Made by a program: the position numbers and the translations under genes. A DNA stretch of 27,378 nucleotides from positions 1 to 27,378 of IMG/VR virus record IMGVR_UViG_3300046002_007054; one strand, 5' to 3'. This DNA comes from a virus. The notes under the pieces are model-generated. The model did no database searches. It saw nothing but the letters and a program-made list of their open reading frames with translations, and had not been told where the DNA came from. Below are positions 12,993-20,746 of this stretch, in pieces; the stretch's first letter is position 1; every line of letters starts with the position of its first letter.

Positions 12993-13235
12993 ATGGGAAT
13001 GAGCGCACACATTGAGGTTTACCAGAGCTACACCGGACCGGAACTGGCGGCGGAGATCACTCGGCTCAAGGTGGCGCGGCAGGGTTTTTTGAGTCAATCG
13101 GTGGGCGGTAAGAGCTACACGCAGGATCTGCGTCGGGTCGATGACATGCTGCAAGCGTGCATCCGCGTGCAGAACCAAGGGGCGAGCAGCGGCAATGCGG
13201 CCATGAGAGGGAGGGCGGATTTTTCCGGCAACTGA
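12993..13235 (+). CDS. gpW-like head-tail connector protein
   Basis: 80 aa. Residues 12-55 (YTGPELAAEITRLKVARQGF, then GGKSYTQDLRRVDDMLQA) follow the gpW pattern: a first helix with a Lys/Arg-Ala-Arg turn, a two-stranded hairpin with K/R-S-Y, and a second helix. In lambda, gpW closes the portal after DNA packaging and precedes the portal gene B; here the portal gene follows one small gene later. The C-terminal tail (ASSGNAAMRGRADFSGN) is flexible. MGM at 12993 is chosen because of the conserved TTGACG spacing; Met at 12999 is possible. The TGA overlaps the next ATG (TGATG). Confidence 0.7.
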   Translation: MGMSAHIEVYQSYTGPELAAEITRLKVARQGFLSQSVGGKSYTQDLRRVDDMLQACIRVQNQGASSGNAAMRGRADFSGN

Positions 13236-13477
13236 TGCCAGTGATTGAAACCAGCACCGAGATCGAGCGTGCGGCGGGCCTGAGGACGTTCATGCTGGTG
13301 GGAGCGCAAACGCGCTGCCAGGTGCAGGTGAAGTGGGAAGAGGAAGTGGATTTTAGCGGAGCCGCTGAATGGCAACCGCTGCCAGCGGTGGGCAACCGGC
13401 TGGTGATCGAGGAATTGCTGGCGGTCATCACCGCGCTGCATCCGGTGGCGGCGGGTGGGAGTTTGCCGGCGCGTTGA
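13235..13477 (+). CDS. Small structural protein, unknown
   Basis: 80 aa from MPVIETSTEIERAAGLRTFM. Its ATG overlaps the stop of the gpW-like gene by one base, so translation is coupled. The middle is beta-rich (RCQVQVKWEEEVDFSG) and the end helical (RLVIEELLAVITALHPVAAG). There is no family I can name. Position between gpW-like and portal genes suggests a connector or head-completion component. Its stop TGA lies inside the second TTGACG element. Confidence 0.65.
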   Translation: MPVIETSTEIERAAGLRTFMLVGAQTRCQVQVKWEEEVDFSGAAEWQPLPAVGNRLVIEELLAVITALHPVAAGGSLPAR

Positions 13478-13492
13478 CGCGGTGGGCGTGGC
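13474..13492 (+). promoter_or_regulatory. TTGACG start element, copy 2
   Basis: TTGAC (13474-13478), then 14 bases, then the portal ATG at 13493. Almost identical to copy 1, with one C/T difference over 27 bp. Confidence 0.6.
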
Positions 13493-15217
13493 ATGGGAAA
13501 GCCGTCAAAAAAACTCAATCTACTGGATCAACTTATCACCTATGTGGCGCCGCAGGTGGCTCTGGAGCGGGGTCGGGCGCGGGATGCCATCACTCAGTTT
13601 GGTTATGATGGCGTCAATGGCGACGGACGGCGCGGACTGACGGGCGGCTCGGCGGGGCGCAATGGGTCGCCAGAGAATCCACGGCTGAGTCTGGATGTGG
13701 TGAAGCTGATGTGGGAGAGCCGGGATCTGGAGCGCAACTCGGCGCTGTGGAGCGGGATTCTGAGTCGCGTGGTGCGTTATGCGCTGGGCACGGTGAAGTG
13801 GCAGAGTCGCACTGGAGACAGTGAGGTCGATGCCGAGTATGAAGCCTACTTTGAGCAGTGGCAGAAAGACTGCGACTACAAAGGCCAGCACGGCTTTGCC
13901 AAGCTGCTGCAGCTTTACCTGCGATCGATGCTACGAGATGGCGATGTCGGCGTGCATTTTGTTGATGAAGAGGGCGAACTCAAACTGCAAGGGATCGAGG
14001 CCGACCGCATTGGTGATCCGAATCAGGCAGGCAACCAGAGCAACCAGGAAGTGCGGGGTGTGGTGCTCGATGAGAAGGGGCGGGCTAAAGGCTACAAGAT
14101 TTACAAGCGCAATCGCAACAACCAGTATGATCTGGATCAGGAGGTGCCAGCGGGCAACTTTGTGCTGCTGATGGATGCGCTGCGCATTGACCAGACACGC
14201 GGCGTCTGCTGGGCGGGCGGGGCGCTGACCGTGCCGAGGGATTTGAAGGAGCTGGATCAAGCCGAGATGGATGCCGCCAAGTTTGCCGGCAGTTTTGCGG
14301 GCTTCCTGAAATCGGACTCACCGTATGGCGCCAAGGGTGGTGCGGCCTGGGATGGCGTGAGTGCCGAGGGGGTGAACAAGATGGACATGAAGAGTGGTAT
14401 CATCCGCCGTCTGCCAGCGGGGGATGACATCATTTTCCAGCAACCGCCGTCGCGACCATCGGGGGCGTTCACCGCCTACTACGAAACCAAGATCCGTGAG
14501 CTGGCCATTCAGCTCGACATGCCGTTCGGGTTTGTCTGGAATCTGGCGATGCTGGGTGGCGTCACGGCACGCATCGAAGTCAATCAGGTCATGCGCACGT
14601 TGAAATATTTCCGCGAGCTGATGCGGTCGAAGTTGCTGGAAGAGATCGTTGGTCGCGTGCTGCGTCGCGGGGTGGCCGAGCGGGCGATCCGTCCACACGC
14701 CAAGCGCGGGTCGGGCAAGTGGACGTTTGGTGCCGAGATCACCGGAGATGTCGGCCATGACACGAGTGCGGACATCCAACTACTGAACGTCGGGGCGCTG
14801 GCGCTGAGTGATTTGGTCGAAGGCAAGCTGGGTGGGGACTTTGAGGAACTCTGCGACACGCAGGCGCGGGAGATGAACATCCGTCAGGCCACAGCCGCCA
14901 AGACCGGCGTGCCGATTGAGTTGCAGAGTGAGCGATTCCCACAGGCTACGCAACTGATGGCGGCGATGCAGACGCGCGGGGAGCCGGACGCCGAGCAGCC
15001 GGTGCTGGATGAGAACGCACCGGAGCAGATGCCTGGAGCCGAGCAGGGGCCGGTGCCCGCAGGGCTGGCAGCGGTGCATGGCAAGGACGCGGTGAAGGGC
15101 TTGCTGGACATCATGAAAAAACTCAACGCAGGGGAGTTGACTCGCGAGCAGGCAGTGACGGTGCTCGTGGCTAGCTATGGCATGGATTTGGCGGAAGCGG
15201 AGATGGTGGTGCCGTGA
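13493..15217 (+). CDS. Portal protein, lambda gpB type
   Basis: 574 aa, the usual size for lambda-type portals. Recognisable family features in order: WESRDLERNSALWSGILSRV (N-terminal wing), YLRSMLRDGDVGVHFVDEEG, LKLQGIEADRI, the stem region VPAGNFVLLMDALRIDQTRG, DLKELDQAEMDAAKFAGSFA, a crown and tunnel region with LAIQLDMPFGFVWNL and VNQVMRTLKYFRELM. The protein makes the 12-subunit ring at one capsid vertex through which DNA is packaged and ejected. The C-terminal 90 residues are acidic and end in a helical unit (LLDIMKKLNAGELTREQAVT). Downstream, a GAT-rich heptamer array separates it from the next gene. Confidence 0.92.
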   Translation: MGKPSKKLNLLDQLITYVAPQVALERGRARDAITQFGYDGVNGDGRRGLTGGSAGRNGSPENPRLSLDVVKLMWESRDLERNSALWSGILSRVVRYALGTVKWQSRTGDSEVDAEYEAYFEQWQKDCDYKGQHGFAKLLQLYLRSMLRDGDVGVHFVDEEGELKLQGIEADRIGDPNQAGNQSNQEVRGVVLDEKGRAKGYKIYKRNRNNQYDLDQEVPAGNFVLLMDALRIDQTRGVCWAGGALTVPRDLKELDQAEMDAAKFAGSFAGFLKSDSPYGAKGGAAWDGVSAEGVNKMDMKSGIIRRLPAGDDIIFQQPPSRPSGAFTAYYETKIRELAIQLDMPFGFVWNLAMLGGVTARIEVNQVMRTLKYFRELMRSKLLEEIVGRVLRRGVAERAIRPHAKRGSGKWTFGAEITGDVGHDTSADIQLLNVGALALSDLVEGKLGGDFEELCDTQAREMNIRQATAAKTGVPIELQSERFPQATQLMAAMQTRGEPDAEQPVLDENAPEQMPGAEQGPVPAGLAAVHGKDAVKGLLDIMKKLNAGELTREQAVTVLVASYGMDLAEAEMVVP

Positions 15218-15224
15218 GGGGCAA

Positions 15225-15273
15225 GGATGAAGGATGAAGGTAGAGGACCAAGAACTGAAAACTGAAAACTGAA
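15225..15273. repeat. GGATGAA x2 and AACTGAA x3 heptamers
   Basis: Two GGATGAA units (15225-15238) and, after a short link, three AACTGAA units (15253-15273), just before the ATG at 15279. GGATGAA is on the sense strand here, the opposite orientation from the left arm. Confidence 0.85.
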
Positions 15274-15278
15274 AATTT

Positions 15279-15623
15279 ATGGCGGAAGTAACACACAGAC
15301 TGGCGCTGCCCGTGGGGCAGTATTCCAAACAAGGCGCAGAGAAACCCACCGTCGAGTATCGTGAGATCGGGGTGGTGATGGAGTTCGCCGACAACGCAGG
15401 CAACAAGTGGAGCGAGGTGCGGCTGCATGTCGATGCGCTGAATCCGGTGCTGGCGACGCTGGCGCGGCAGCAGATGGAGAAGGGCACCAGCTCGGCACGG
15501 GTGAAGATGTTTGGCATGGAGACTCAGCGCGGGGCGCCGAGTCGGGTCAAGCCAGCGACACCGTCGGAGACAGGGCCGATGAATACAGCGGAGCCGCGTG
15601 AGGGTGACGACATACCGTTCTGA
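15279..15623 (+). CDS. Small protein with SSB-like DDIPF tail
   Basis: 114 aa. Residues 25-75 look like a small beta fold ([20 protein letters not shown], then VRLHVDAL). A disordered Pro/Ser/Thr linker follows and the end is EGDDIPF. That ending is nearly the conserved acidic tip of bacterial single-stranded DNA-binding proteins (DDDIPF), which docks RecO, PriA, exonuclease I and others. I cannot see a standard SSB OB-fold sequence, so it could be a short or divergent ssDNA-binding protein, or a mimic of the tip. Position in a head-gene cluster is unusual for either. The start is fixed by the upstream heptamer array. Confidence 0.6.
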   Translation: MAEVTHRLALPVGQYSKQGAEKPTVEYREIGVVMEFADNAGNKWSEVRLHVDALNPVLATLARQQMEKGTSSARVKMFGMETQRGAPSRVKPATPSETGPMNTAEPREGDDIPF

Positions 15624-15661
15624 CGGAGACCCGCGAACTACGAACCGAGAACCAAACTCCC

Positions 15662-15907
15662 ATGAAACAAACCCCTGATCAAATCCGCATCTACTTCACT
15701 GATCTCATCGTTGAGCAGCTCGGCGTGGATGAAGCCGCCGTCACCCCTCATGCTAAACTCGAAGCACTAGGGGCGGACTCCCTTGATGTAGTGGAACTTT
15801 GCATGGCCGTTGAACTGGAATACGGCATCGACATCGCTGACGACGAAGCTGAAAAACTCCTCACCGTCCAGGATTGGTTGACCCACATCGAGTCTGCGAG
15901 CGAGTAA
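15662..15907 (+). CDS. Acyl carrier protein
   Basis: 81 aa, the typical length of AcpP. The phosphopantetheine site is intact: [10 protein letters not shown] with Ser40, followed by the acidic helix II/III sequence ([20 protein letters not shown]) that holds acyl chains and contacts partner enzymes. It should carry acyl groups as thioesters on the 4'-phosphopantetheine arm added by the host holo-ACP synthase. No other fatty-acid or polyketide gene is present in the window. Upstream are the SSB-tail gene and a GAAC-type repeat (15628-15655). It is not a degenerate copy. Codon choice looks less G-rich than the genes around it, which hints at separate acquisition. Confidence 0.92.
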   Translation: MKQTPDQIRIYFTDLIVEQLGVDEAAVTPHAKLEALGADSLDVVELCMAVELEYGIDIADDEAEKLLTVQDWLTHIESASE

Positions 15908-15934
15908 ACTGAGAACTGAAAATTGAAAATTGAA
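15907..15934. repeat. AACTGAG/AATTGAA heptamer repeat, 4 copies
   Basis: AACTGAG, AACTGAA, AATTGAA, AATTGAA. The array starts inside the ACP stop codon (TAA at 15905-15907) and covers the putative start of the next small gene. Confidence 0.85.
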
Positions 15935-16147
15935 AAACCAGAGGTGCCGAGAGGCGTGTGCTATGGAGGATTGCAGGATGGCGCCGAGTTTGCCCTGGTG
16001 CCCGCCAGTGAGCCGGGAGGAGATCCACCGTTTGCGCGGCGGGTGGTGATCCACAAAGAAACCTATGTCTGGCATGAAACCATGAGTCGCAGGCTGAGGC
16101 GGGAGGTGTTTGTGCATCAGAGGATTGAGGCGTGGAAGGTGGAGTGA
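15923..16147 (+). CDS. Small hypothetical protein, start uncertain
   Basis: 74 aa if translated from the TTG at 15923, which lies inside a heptamer array. A GTG start nine codons later (VPRGVCYGG) is the more natural choice and would give about 66 aa. The body is beta-rich (GLQDGAEFALVPASEPGGDP, RRVVIHKETYVWHE) and the end helical and basic (RLRREVFVHQRIEAWKVE). The mixed hydrophobic pattern suggests a real small protein, but there is no family I know. It sits between the ACP gene and the giant basic protein. Confidence 0.45.
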   Translation: MKIEKPEVPRGVCYGGLQDGAEFALVPASEPGGDPPFARRVVIHKETYVWHETMSRRLRREVFVHQRIEAWKVE

Positions 16148-16152
16148 GGGTT

Positions 16153-16225
16153 CCAGGATTTACAGGATAAGCAGGATTAACAGGTCAGAAAAATCTTGTT
16201 CATCCTCACAGGCTTGTAATCCTGT
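16153..16225. repeat. CAGGAT nonamer repeat with inverted copies
   Basis: CAGGAT recurs every 9 bp at 16154, 16163 and 16172, followed by a CAGG at 16181. Reverse-complement copies (ATCCT, ATCCTG) follow at 16202 and 16219, so the whole can fold into a hairpin. This pattern resembles the CAGGATTAACAGGATT-type intergenic repeat that I remember as widespread in bacterial genomes. It is one more repeat class beside the heptamers. Confidence 0.7.
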
Positions 16226-16238
16226 CGTTGGTTAAGGG

Positions 16239-16257
16239 TTGACGTGGAGCGGCCAAC
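16239..16257 (+). promoter_or_regulatory. TTGACG start element, copy 3
   Basis: TTGAC (16239-16243), then 14 bases (16244-16257), then the ATG of the giant gene at 16258. No upstream gene's stop codon overlaps it here, so the spacing is not forced by stop/start overlap. Confidence 0.55.
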
Positions 16258-19200
16258 ATGGCTGACAACTCCAAAATTTCAGGCGGCGATCGTGCCCGCA
16301 ATGCGCTCATCACCGGCACCGCCGGGGCTTATCTCGGTAGCATGGTGCTCGATGGCAAAGTGAAAATCCCACTGGCGCTGGCGCGGCTGCTACGCACACG
16401 CAAGCGCACCGTGAACGTGCATGGCGCACGGGCGGGTGGCGTGGCGGGCGCGGTGCTGGGGGCGACGAATAAAGGCAAGCGCAGTGAGACCGTGGACAGT
16501 GTTGGCAGCGGCGGCGACTGGAAGTTTTCGAGGGGTGATTTCCTTCGGCGTGCCAGCGCAGATGCGGGCTTTTTGCGGGTGGAGATTCCACGACGCAATC
16601 TCAACGGCACGTCAAAGAAAGCCGCTCAATGGCTAAAACTCAACAAGCGGGAACGTATTCCTGGGCAGACACGCCAGGCAAGCTCGTATGGATTTAGCGC
16701 GTTCATCGAAGACATGACGTTCAAGTCCCTGCCGAAAGACGTGCAGGGTGAGGTGACGCGCTTTGTCGATGCGAAAGCGGGCACACCGCTGGTGCATTAC
16801 GGCATGACCGTCACGGAACTGATCGGCAAGGCGGATGCTGAGAATTTGAAGTCGGCACGCAAGGCCTTGGGCACGCTGCGGGCGAGTCGCGCGTGGGAGG
16901 AAGTGAACGGCAAGATCAAGGCCGGCAGCAAATACATCCTGCTCATGAACGACCGCATTGTCGATGGCCATCACTTTTTGGCGAAAGCCGAGCGCGGCGC
17001 GATCACCAGTTCGTTGAACGTGTTGGATCTGACCCCGGCAAGGTTGAGCACAGGGAAGACCACGGAGTTCGCCGACAAGCCCTTCGTGGGTTATAATGCC
17101 AAGCGTCATGCGCGCACGGGAGGATTGAACGATGCATTCCGCAAGAGCTACAACCGCGAGCACGGCAGCAATCTCAAAGGTCCGGTGACGACGGCACCGA
17201 GCAAGCTCAAGGCAGGCAGCAAAGAGGCGGGCCGTCGCGCCAGCTTCTGTGCCCGCATGGGCGGGATGCAGGGAGCCACCAGCAAGGGTGGTCAACTCAC
17301 GCCGAAGGGCGCGGCTTTGAAGCGCTGGAACTGCGAGTCGGGGCAGCGTCTCACGGAGTTTGCTGAGGATAAGCACGCGGCGGAAAAAACGGGAGCCAAG
17401 ATTGGCGCGGCGACTTTAGGTGCCTCCATGACGGGGGGCGGACTGGCGGCGGTCGTGCATAGCACGCCTAAAGCTGGGAAACTGTGGAACACGTTGAAAG
17501 GCCGAGGGGTCACCAGGAATGAACGGCGGGTCGCGGCGTCCAAGCTCATGAAGTTTGTGGGCAAGCAGGTCAAAAAGGACGCGAAACTGCTGGGGGGTGT
17601 GGCCGCGCTGGGTGGGCTCTCTGGTGCCTTGATTGGGGCTGGCGCGGTGAAGGTTCACAAAAAGCTAGTATCGCGACTGGCACCCGCGAAAGAAAAAACC
17701 GAGTTTGCGGAGAGCAATCGGACGCGGGATCTGCGGGACAAGCTGGGGCTGGCGAAGGATGTCGGCACGCTGGGGTTGATCGGTGGCGCGGGCTACGGTG
17801 GCCACCGTCTCTACAAGCAGGGGCAGAAGGCGGTGGCCGATCTGACACCGGCTGTGCGGCGGACGCTGGCGCGGGCGAATGTCGGGCTGCGTCAGGCGGG
17901 TAAGATTGGCAAGAGCTGGCGCAAAGCAGCGATCACTACCAAGGAAACTCTGGGCACGGTGAATGATGCCGTGCAGCCAGCGGCGACGATGAATCGCGGC
18001 ATTGCCAAAGCAGGTCGCAAGATTGCGGTGGGAGCCAAGAAGATCGGCCAGATTAAACTGTGGGCGGATGGGCGGAAGCTGACGCGGTTTGAGGTCGCAC
18101 CGAAGCGTGACAAGCTGAGCCAGGCGCGAGACATCGCCGTGCTGGGCGGTGCGGCAGCGGCGGCGGGTGCGGCAGGGTATGTCGTGCATCAGGGTCGCAA
18201 GGTCGTGAAGGCTGTGGCACCGACCGTGCGGGAAGCGAAAGCAGTGTCGGGCAACGTCCGCAACGCCACACGCATCGGGGCGGATGTGGGGCGCATCTAT
18301 GGGGATCTGACGCAACCGCTGCGTGATCCGAAACGCTACGCGGCCAAGGTTAAGGGAGGGTTTCGTCGCGGAGCCAAGGCAGCGGCAGCGGCACCCACAG
18401 CAGGCTGGGCGAAGAAGGTCGTGCACATCGGCAAGAAGCTGCGCGTGCTGGAGGTCGGGCCAGCGGGCCAGATGAAGCTGACGCAGTTCAACGTCATCGG
18501 GGCCGCGATCGGCACGGTGGCGGGGGCGATGCTGGGCGGCAAGGTGCGGGCACCGATTTACCGTGCGCTGTTGCGGCGCAATCCTGAGAAGCCGTTGGGC
18601 AAGTGGGCCAAGCGTCGGGCGCGGGCCGGAGCTTATGCGATCGAGAATGGCGCACCGGCGATCGGTGGCGCGGTCGGTGGCATGATCGGGCGCAAGGCGA
18701 AACCTGAGACGCAGTTCGGTGGCAGTGAGCAGCAGGCGGATTTGCATGGCGGTCGTTATGTGGATGCCTGGGACACGTTTACCGGCAAGGCCAAGGGTTA
18801 TCGCAAACGTGACGTGAACGACTACAACCGGATGCGCAAGATGTTGAAGGATCATAGCACGGGGTCGCGCAAGTTTGAGCCGGACACCGTGAAGCGGATT
18901 CAGGAAGGGATGAAAAGCATTGAAGACAATCCGCTGGAAGCCACCACGGGGCAGGTCGGGCGCAGCATCATGCGCAAGGCCAACACCGTGCGCATGGTCG
19001 CAGAGCGCGGCGGTGGTCTGGCGCGGGATGTGGTCAAGCACGTCAAGGGCGAGAAGCGTGAGAAGGATGCCTGGGGTCGCGAGAAAAAGCGCGAGTGGGA
19101 GAAGCCATGGTTCCAGCGCAAGCGCAACCAGCTCATCGCGGGTGGGGCGATCTTGGCGACAGGGCTGGCGTATCGCAAATTCCCCAAGATTCAGCGCGGG

Positions 19201-19872
19201 GTGGAGTCGCTCAAAGCCAAAGGCAAAGACGCCGTGAACAAGGTCATGCCAGACGCCTTCCCTGATAAGGGCACGGCGGCCCATGCGGCAGCGCAGACGG
19301 GCAAGAAGCAGAGCACAGCAGCGGAGATTGCGGCAGACATCAAGGCCCAAGCCGAGTCACTGAAACAGCGGGCGGCCGCTGCCAAAGCAGCCGCAACGAA
19401 ACCGCTGGAAGTGGTCAAGCCACGGGTGCGCAAACCGAAGGCACAGCCAGGAGCAGGCACAGGCACGCTGGGGCTTTCGGCGTGGCCGCAGCGGGTGACA
19501 TCGTTCAATGATCCGCTGGATCACGGCTGGGATCTGCGGGATGCGCGGGGTCGCTCGGCGCGGGTGTTTGCACCGGGCAGCCAGGGGCGTGAGCGCAGGC
19601 CGAAGGAGTGGTATGAGAAGATCGACAACGAGCGCAAGCTGTGGGCGGGTGCGGCGCTGGCCGGCAGCGGGCTAACGGCGGCGGTCATGAAGAAACTCGG
19701 CGGCAAGAAGCTGGCGAGTGTCACGAACTCGGCTGTGCAAGCGGAGCGGGCGAAGGTCCGCACCGCGTTGCAGAAGGTGAACAAGATGCGGGCGGCGAAA
19801 GCGGCGGTGAAGCCTAAAGCCAGCAATGGTGGCGGGCCGACGATTCAACTGCATCCGAGGACGGCGGCGTGA
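16258..19872 (+). CDS. Giant basic modular protein, probable internal head polyprotein
   Basis: 1204 aa, extremely rich in Lys, Arg, Ala and Gly, with no enzyme motif. Eight T-x-F peptides mark it at intervals: VTRF 166, TTEF 268, LTEF 365, KTEF 480, LTRF 608, LTQF 741, ETQF 817, VTSF 1080. Several are followed within 10-50 residues by a short Gly/Ala hydrophobic helix and then basic residues, for example GGVAALGGLSGALIGAG 446-462, VGTLGLIGGAGYGG 502-515, IAVLGGAAAAAGAAG 626-640, VIGAAIGTVAGAMLGG 746-761, IAGGAILATGLAY 960-972 and LWAGAALAGSGLTAAV 1128-1143. It lies between portal and protease genes. Internal, protease-processed, membrane-active ejection protein is my inference. Ends TAA (Thr-Ala-Ala). 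Confidence 0.85.
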   Translation: MADNSKISGGDRARNALITGTAGAYLGSMVLDGKVKIPLALARLLRTRKRTVNVHGARAGGVAGAVLGATNKGKRSETVDSVGSGGDWKFSRGDFLRRASADAGFLRVEIPRRNLNGTSKKAAQWLKLNKRERIPGQTRQASSYGFSAFIEDMTFKSLPKDVQGEVTRFVDAKAGTPLVHYGMTVTELIGKADAENLKSARKALGTLRASRAWEEVNGKIKAGSKYILLMNDRIVDGHHFLAKAERGAITSSLNVLDLTPARLSTGKTTEFADKPFVGYNAKRHARTGGLNDAFRKSYNREHGSNLKGPVTTAPSKLKAGSKEAGRRASFCARMGGMQGATSKGGQLTPKGAALKRWNCESGQRLTEFAEDKHAAEKTGAKIGAATLGASMTGGGLAAVVHSTPKAGKLWNTLKGRGVTRNERRVAASKLMKFVGKQVKKDAKLLGGVAALGGLSGALIGAGAVKVHKKLVSRLAPAKEKTEFAESNRTRDLRDKLGLAKDVGTLGLIGGAGYGGHRLYKQGQKAVADLTPAVRRTLARANVGLRQAGKIGKSWRKAAITTKETLGTVNDAVQPAATMNRGIAKAGRKIAVGAKKIGQIKLWADGRKLTRFEVAPKRDKLSQARDIAVLGGAAAAAGAAGYVVHQGRKVVKAVAPTVREAKAVSGNVRNATRIGADVGRIYGDLTQPLRDPKRYAAKVKGGFRRGAKAAAAAPTAGWAKKVVHIGKKLRVLEVGPAGQMKLTQFNVIGAAIGTVAGAMLGGKVRAPIYRALLRRNPEKPLGKWAKRRARAGAYAIENGAPAIGGAVGGMIGRKAKPETQFGGSEQQADLHGGRYVDAWDTFTGKAKGYRKRDVNDYNRMRKMLKDHSTGSRKFEPDTVKRIQEGMKSIEDNPLEATTGQVGRSIMRKANTVRMVAERGGGLARDVVKHVKGEKREKDAWGREKKREWEKPWFQRKRNQLIAGGAILATGLAYRKFPKIQRGVESLKAKGKDAVNKVMPDAFPDKGTAAHAAAQTGKKQSTAAEIAADIKAQAESLKQRAAAAKAAATKPLEVVKPRVRKPKAQPGAGTGTLGLSAWPQRVTSFNDPLDHGWDLRDARGRSARVFAPGSQGRERRPKEWYEKIDNERKLWAGAALAGSGLTAAVMKKLGGKKLASVTNSAVQAERAKVRTALQKVNKMRAAKAAVKPKASNGGGPTIQLHPRTAA

Positions 19873-19876
19873 GGGA

Positions 19877-19897
19877 ATGACGAATGACGAATGACGA
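19877..19897. repeat. ATGACGA heptamer repeat, 3 copies
   Basis: Three perfect units immediately after the giant gene; they would be read as an N-terminal extension of the next ORF if its true start were ignored. Confidence 0.9.
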
Positions 19898-19940
19898 GCC
19901 GATTGACAACTTGAACCAAACTGACGGACACACTTTTTCT

Positions 19941-20708
19941 ATGAACACACAGCAGCTGATCCAACTTTCCTCCCAGCTCAATGGGGCACTCAATCAATTT
20001 TCACTGGCGGCGAATGCCAGTGGTGAATATCCGTGGCAGGCGCAGCAGCGTGAGAAGCGCAACAGCCGTCTCAAAAAAGTGGCAGGCGCGGGACTGGTGG
20101 GGGCGGCTGGTCTTTACGGGCATCAGAGCATCATGAACCGTGCCAGTGAGGCTGGTCCGGTGCGGGCGCGTGACGCCTACAAAGCCGTGGGCAATCAGGC
20201 GCTGAATAAGGTGGCGGGCGTCGAGCGTGCGGACAAGTTCAGGGCAGTGGCAGGTCCGATGGTGGACAAAGTCAAGGCCGCAGCGGCACCGGCAGCGGCG
20301 CGTGTCGGGGCGTATGGACAGAATTTGAAGTCGGCCACGCAAGCGGGCATGGCGGGATCGGCGGGCATGGGCTGGAAGAAACCGAAGCTGGGAATTGGCA
20401 AGGCCGCGATGGCCGCTCTCAAAGGCGTGCGTTTCTCCAGTGCTGAACGTCTGGTCGAACTCGAAGCGCAGTTGGATGGGGCGCTGGTGGAGTTGGGCTA
20501 TCAGAAGACAGACCGTGTCATGAAGTCAATCTCGCGCAAAATGCTCAAGTCCGCACGGGCTGGCAACATGTCTGAGGCAGACGTCTTGATGAAAAAAAAC
20601 AACGCACTTGTGCCGAAGCGTAAAAGCAAGGCGGATAGTGCGATGATGCGTTGGAGCAAATCAAATAAGGCAGGGCCAGCACGCGGCATCCAGCCAACGG
20701 ACTGGTAA
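19941..20708 (+). CDS. Basic head-associated protein with LNGALNQF N-terminus
   Basis: 255 aa from MNTQQLIQLSSQLNGALNQF; the upstream in-frame codons are repeat-derived. The N-terminal 20 residues form an amphipathic helix ending in NQF. Then come a basic linker, a short Gly/Ala helix (VAGAGLVGAAGLYG 47-60), an Ala/Lys-rich region, a second LDGALVEL peptide at 178-185 and a basic tail with Pro-Thr-Asp-Trp at the end. The design matches the giant protein and the next gene, which suggests a common origin and common fate: packaging into the prohead. No enzymatic motif. The gene ends just before four TTCATCC repeats. Confidence 0.8.
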   Translation: MNTQQLIQLSSQLNGALNQFSLAANASGEYPWQAQQREKRNSRLKKVAGAGLVGAAGLYGHQSIMNRASEAGPVRARDAYKAVGNQALNKVAGVERADKFRAVAGPMVDKVKAAAAPAAARVGAYGQNLKSATQAGMAGSAGMGWKKPKLGIGKAAMAALKGVRFSSAERLVELEAQLDGALVELGYQKTDRVMKSISRKMLKSARAGNMSEADVLMKKNNALVPKRKSKADSAMMRWSKSNKAGPARGIQPTDW

Positions 20709-20710
20709 CC

Positions 20711-20738
20711 TTCATCCTTCATCCTTCATCCTTCATCC
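20711..20738. repeat. TTCATCC heptamer repeat, 4 copies
   Basis: Four perfect TTCATCC units, eight bases before the ATG at 20747. This has the same sense orientation, relative to the gene, as the GGATGAA arrays of the leftward arm. Confidence 0.92.
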
Positions 20739-20746
20739 TTCCTGAC

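Noticed and set aside
17665-19350. 561-aa minus-strand ORF
   Set aside because: Antisense to the giant basic protein; the His/Arg/Leu-rich composition is what the reverse of a Lys/Ala/Gly-rich gene gives. The plus frame continues far beyond on both sides.
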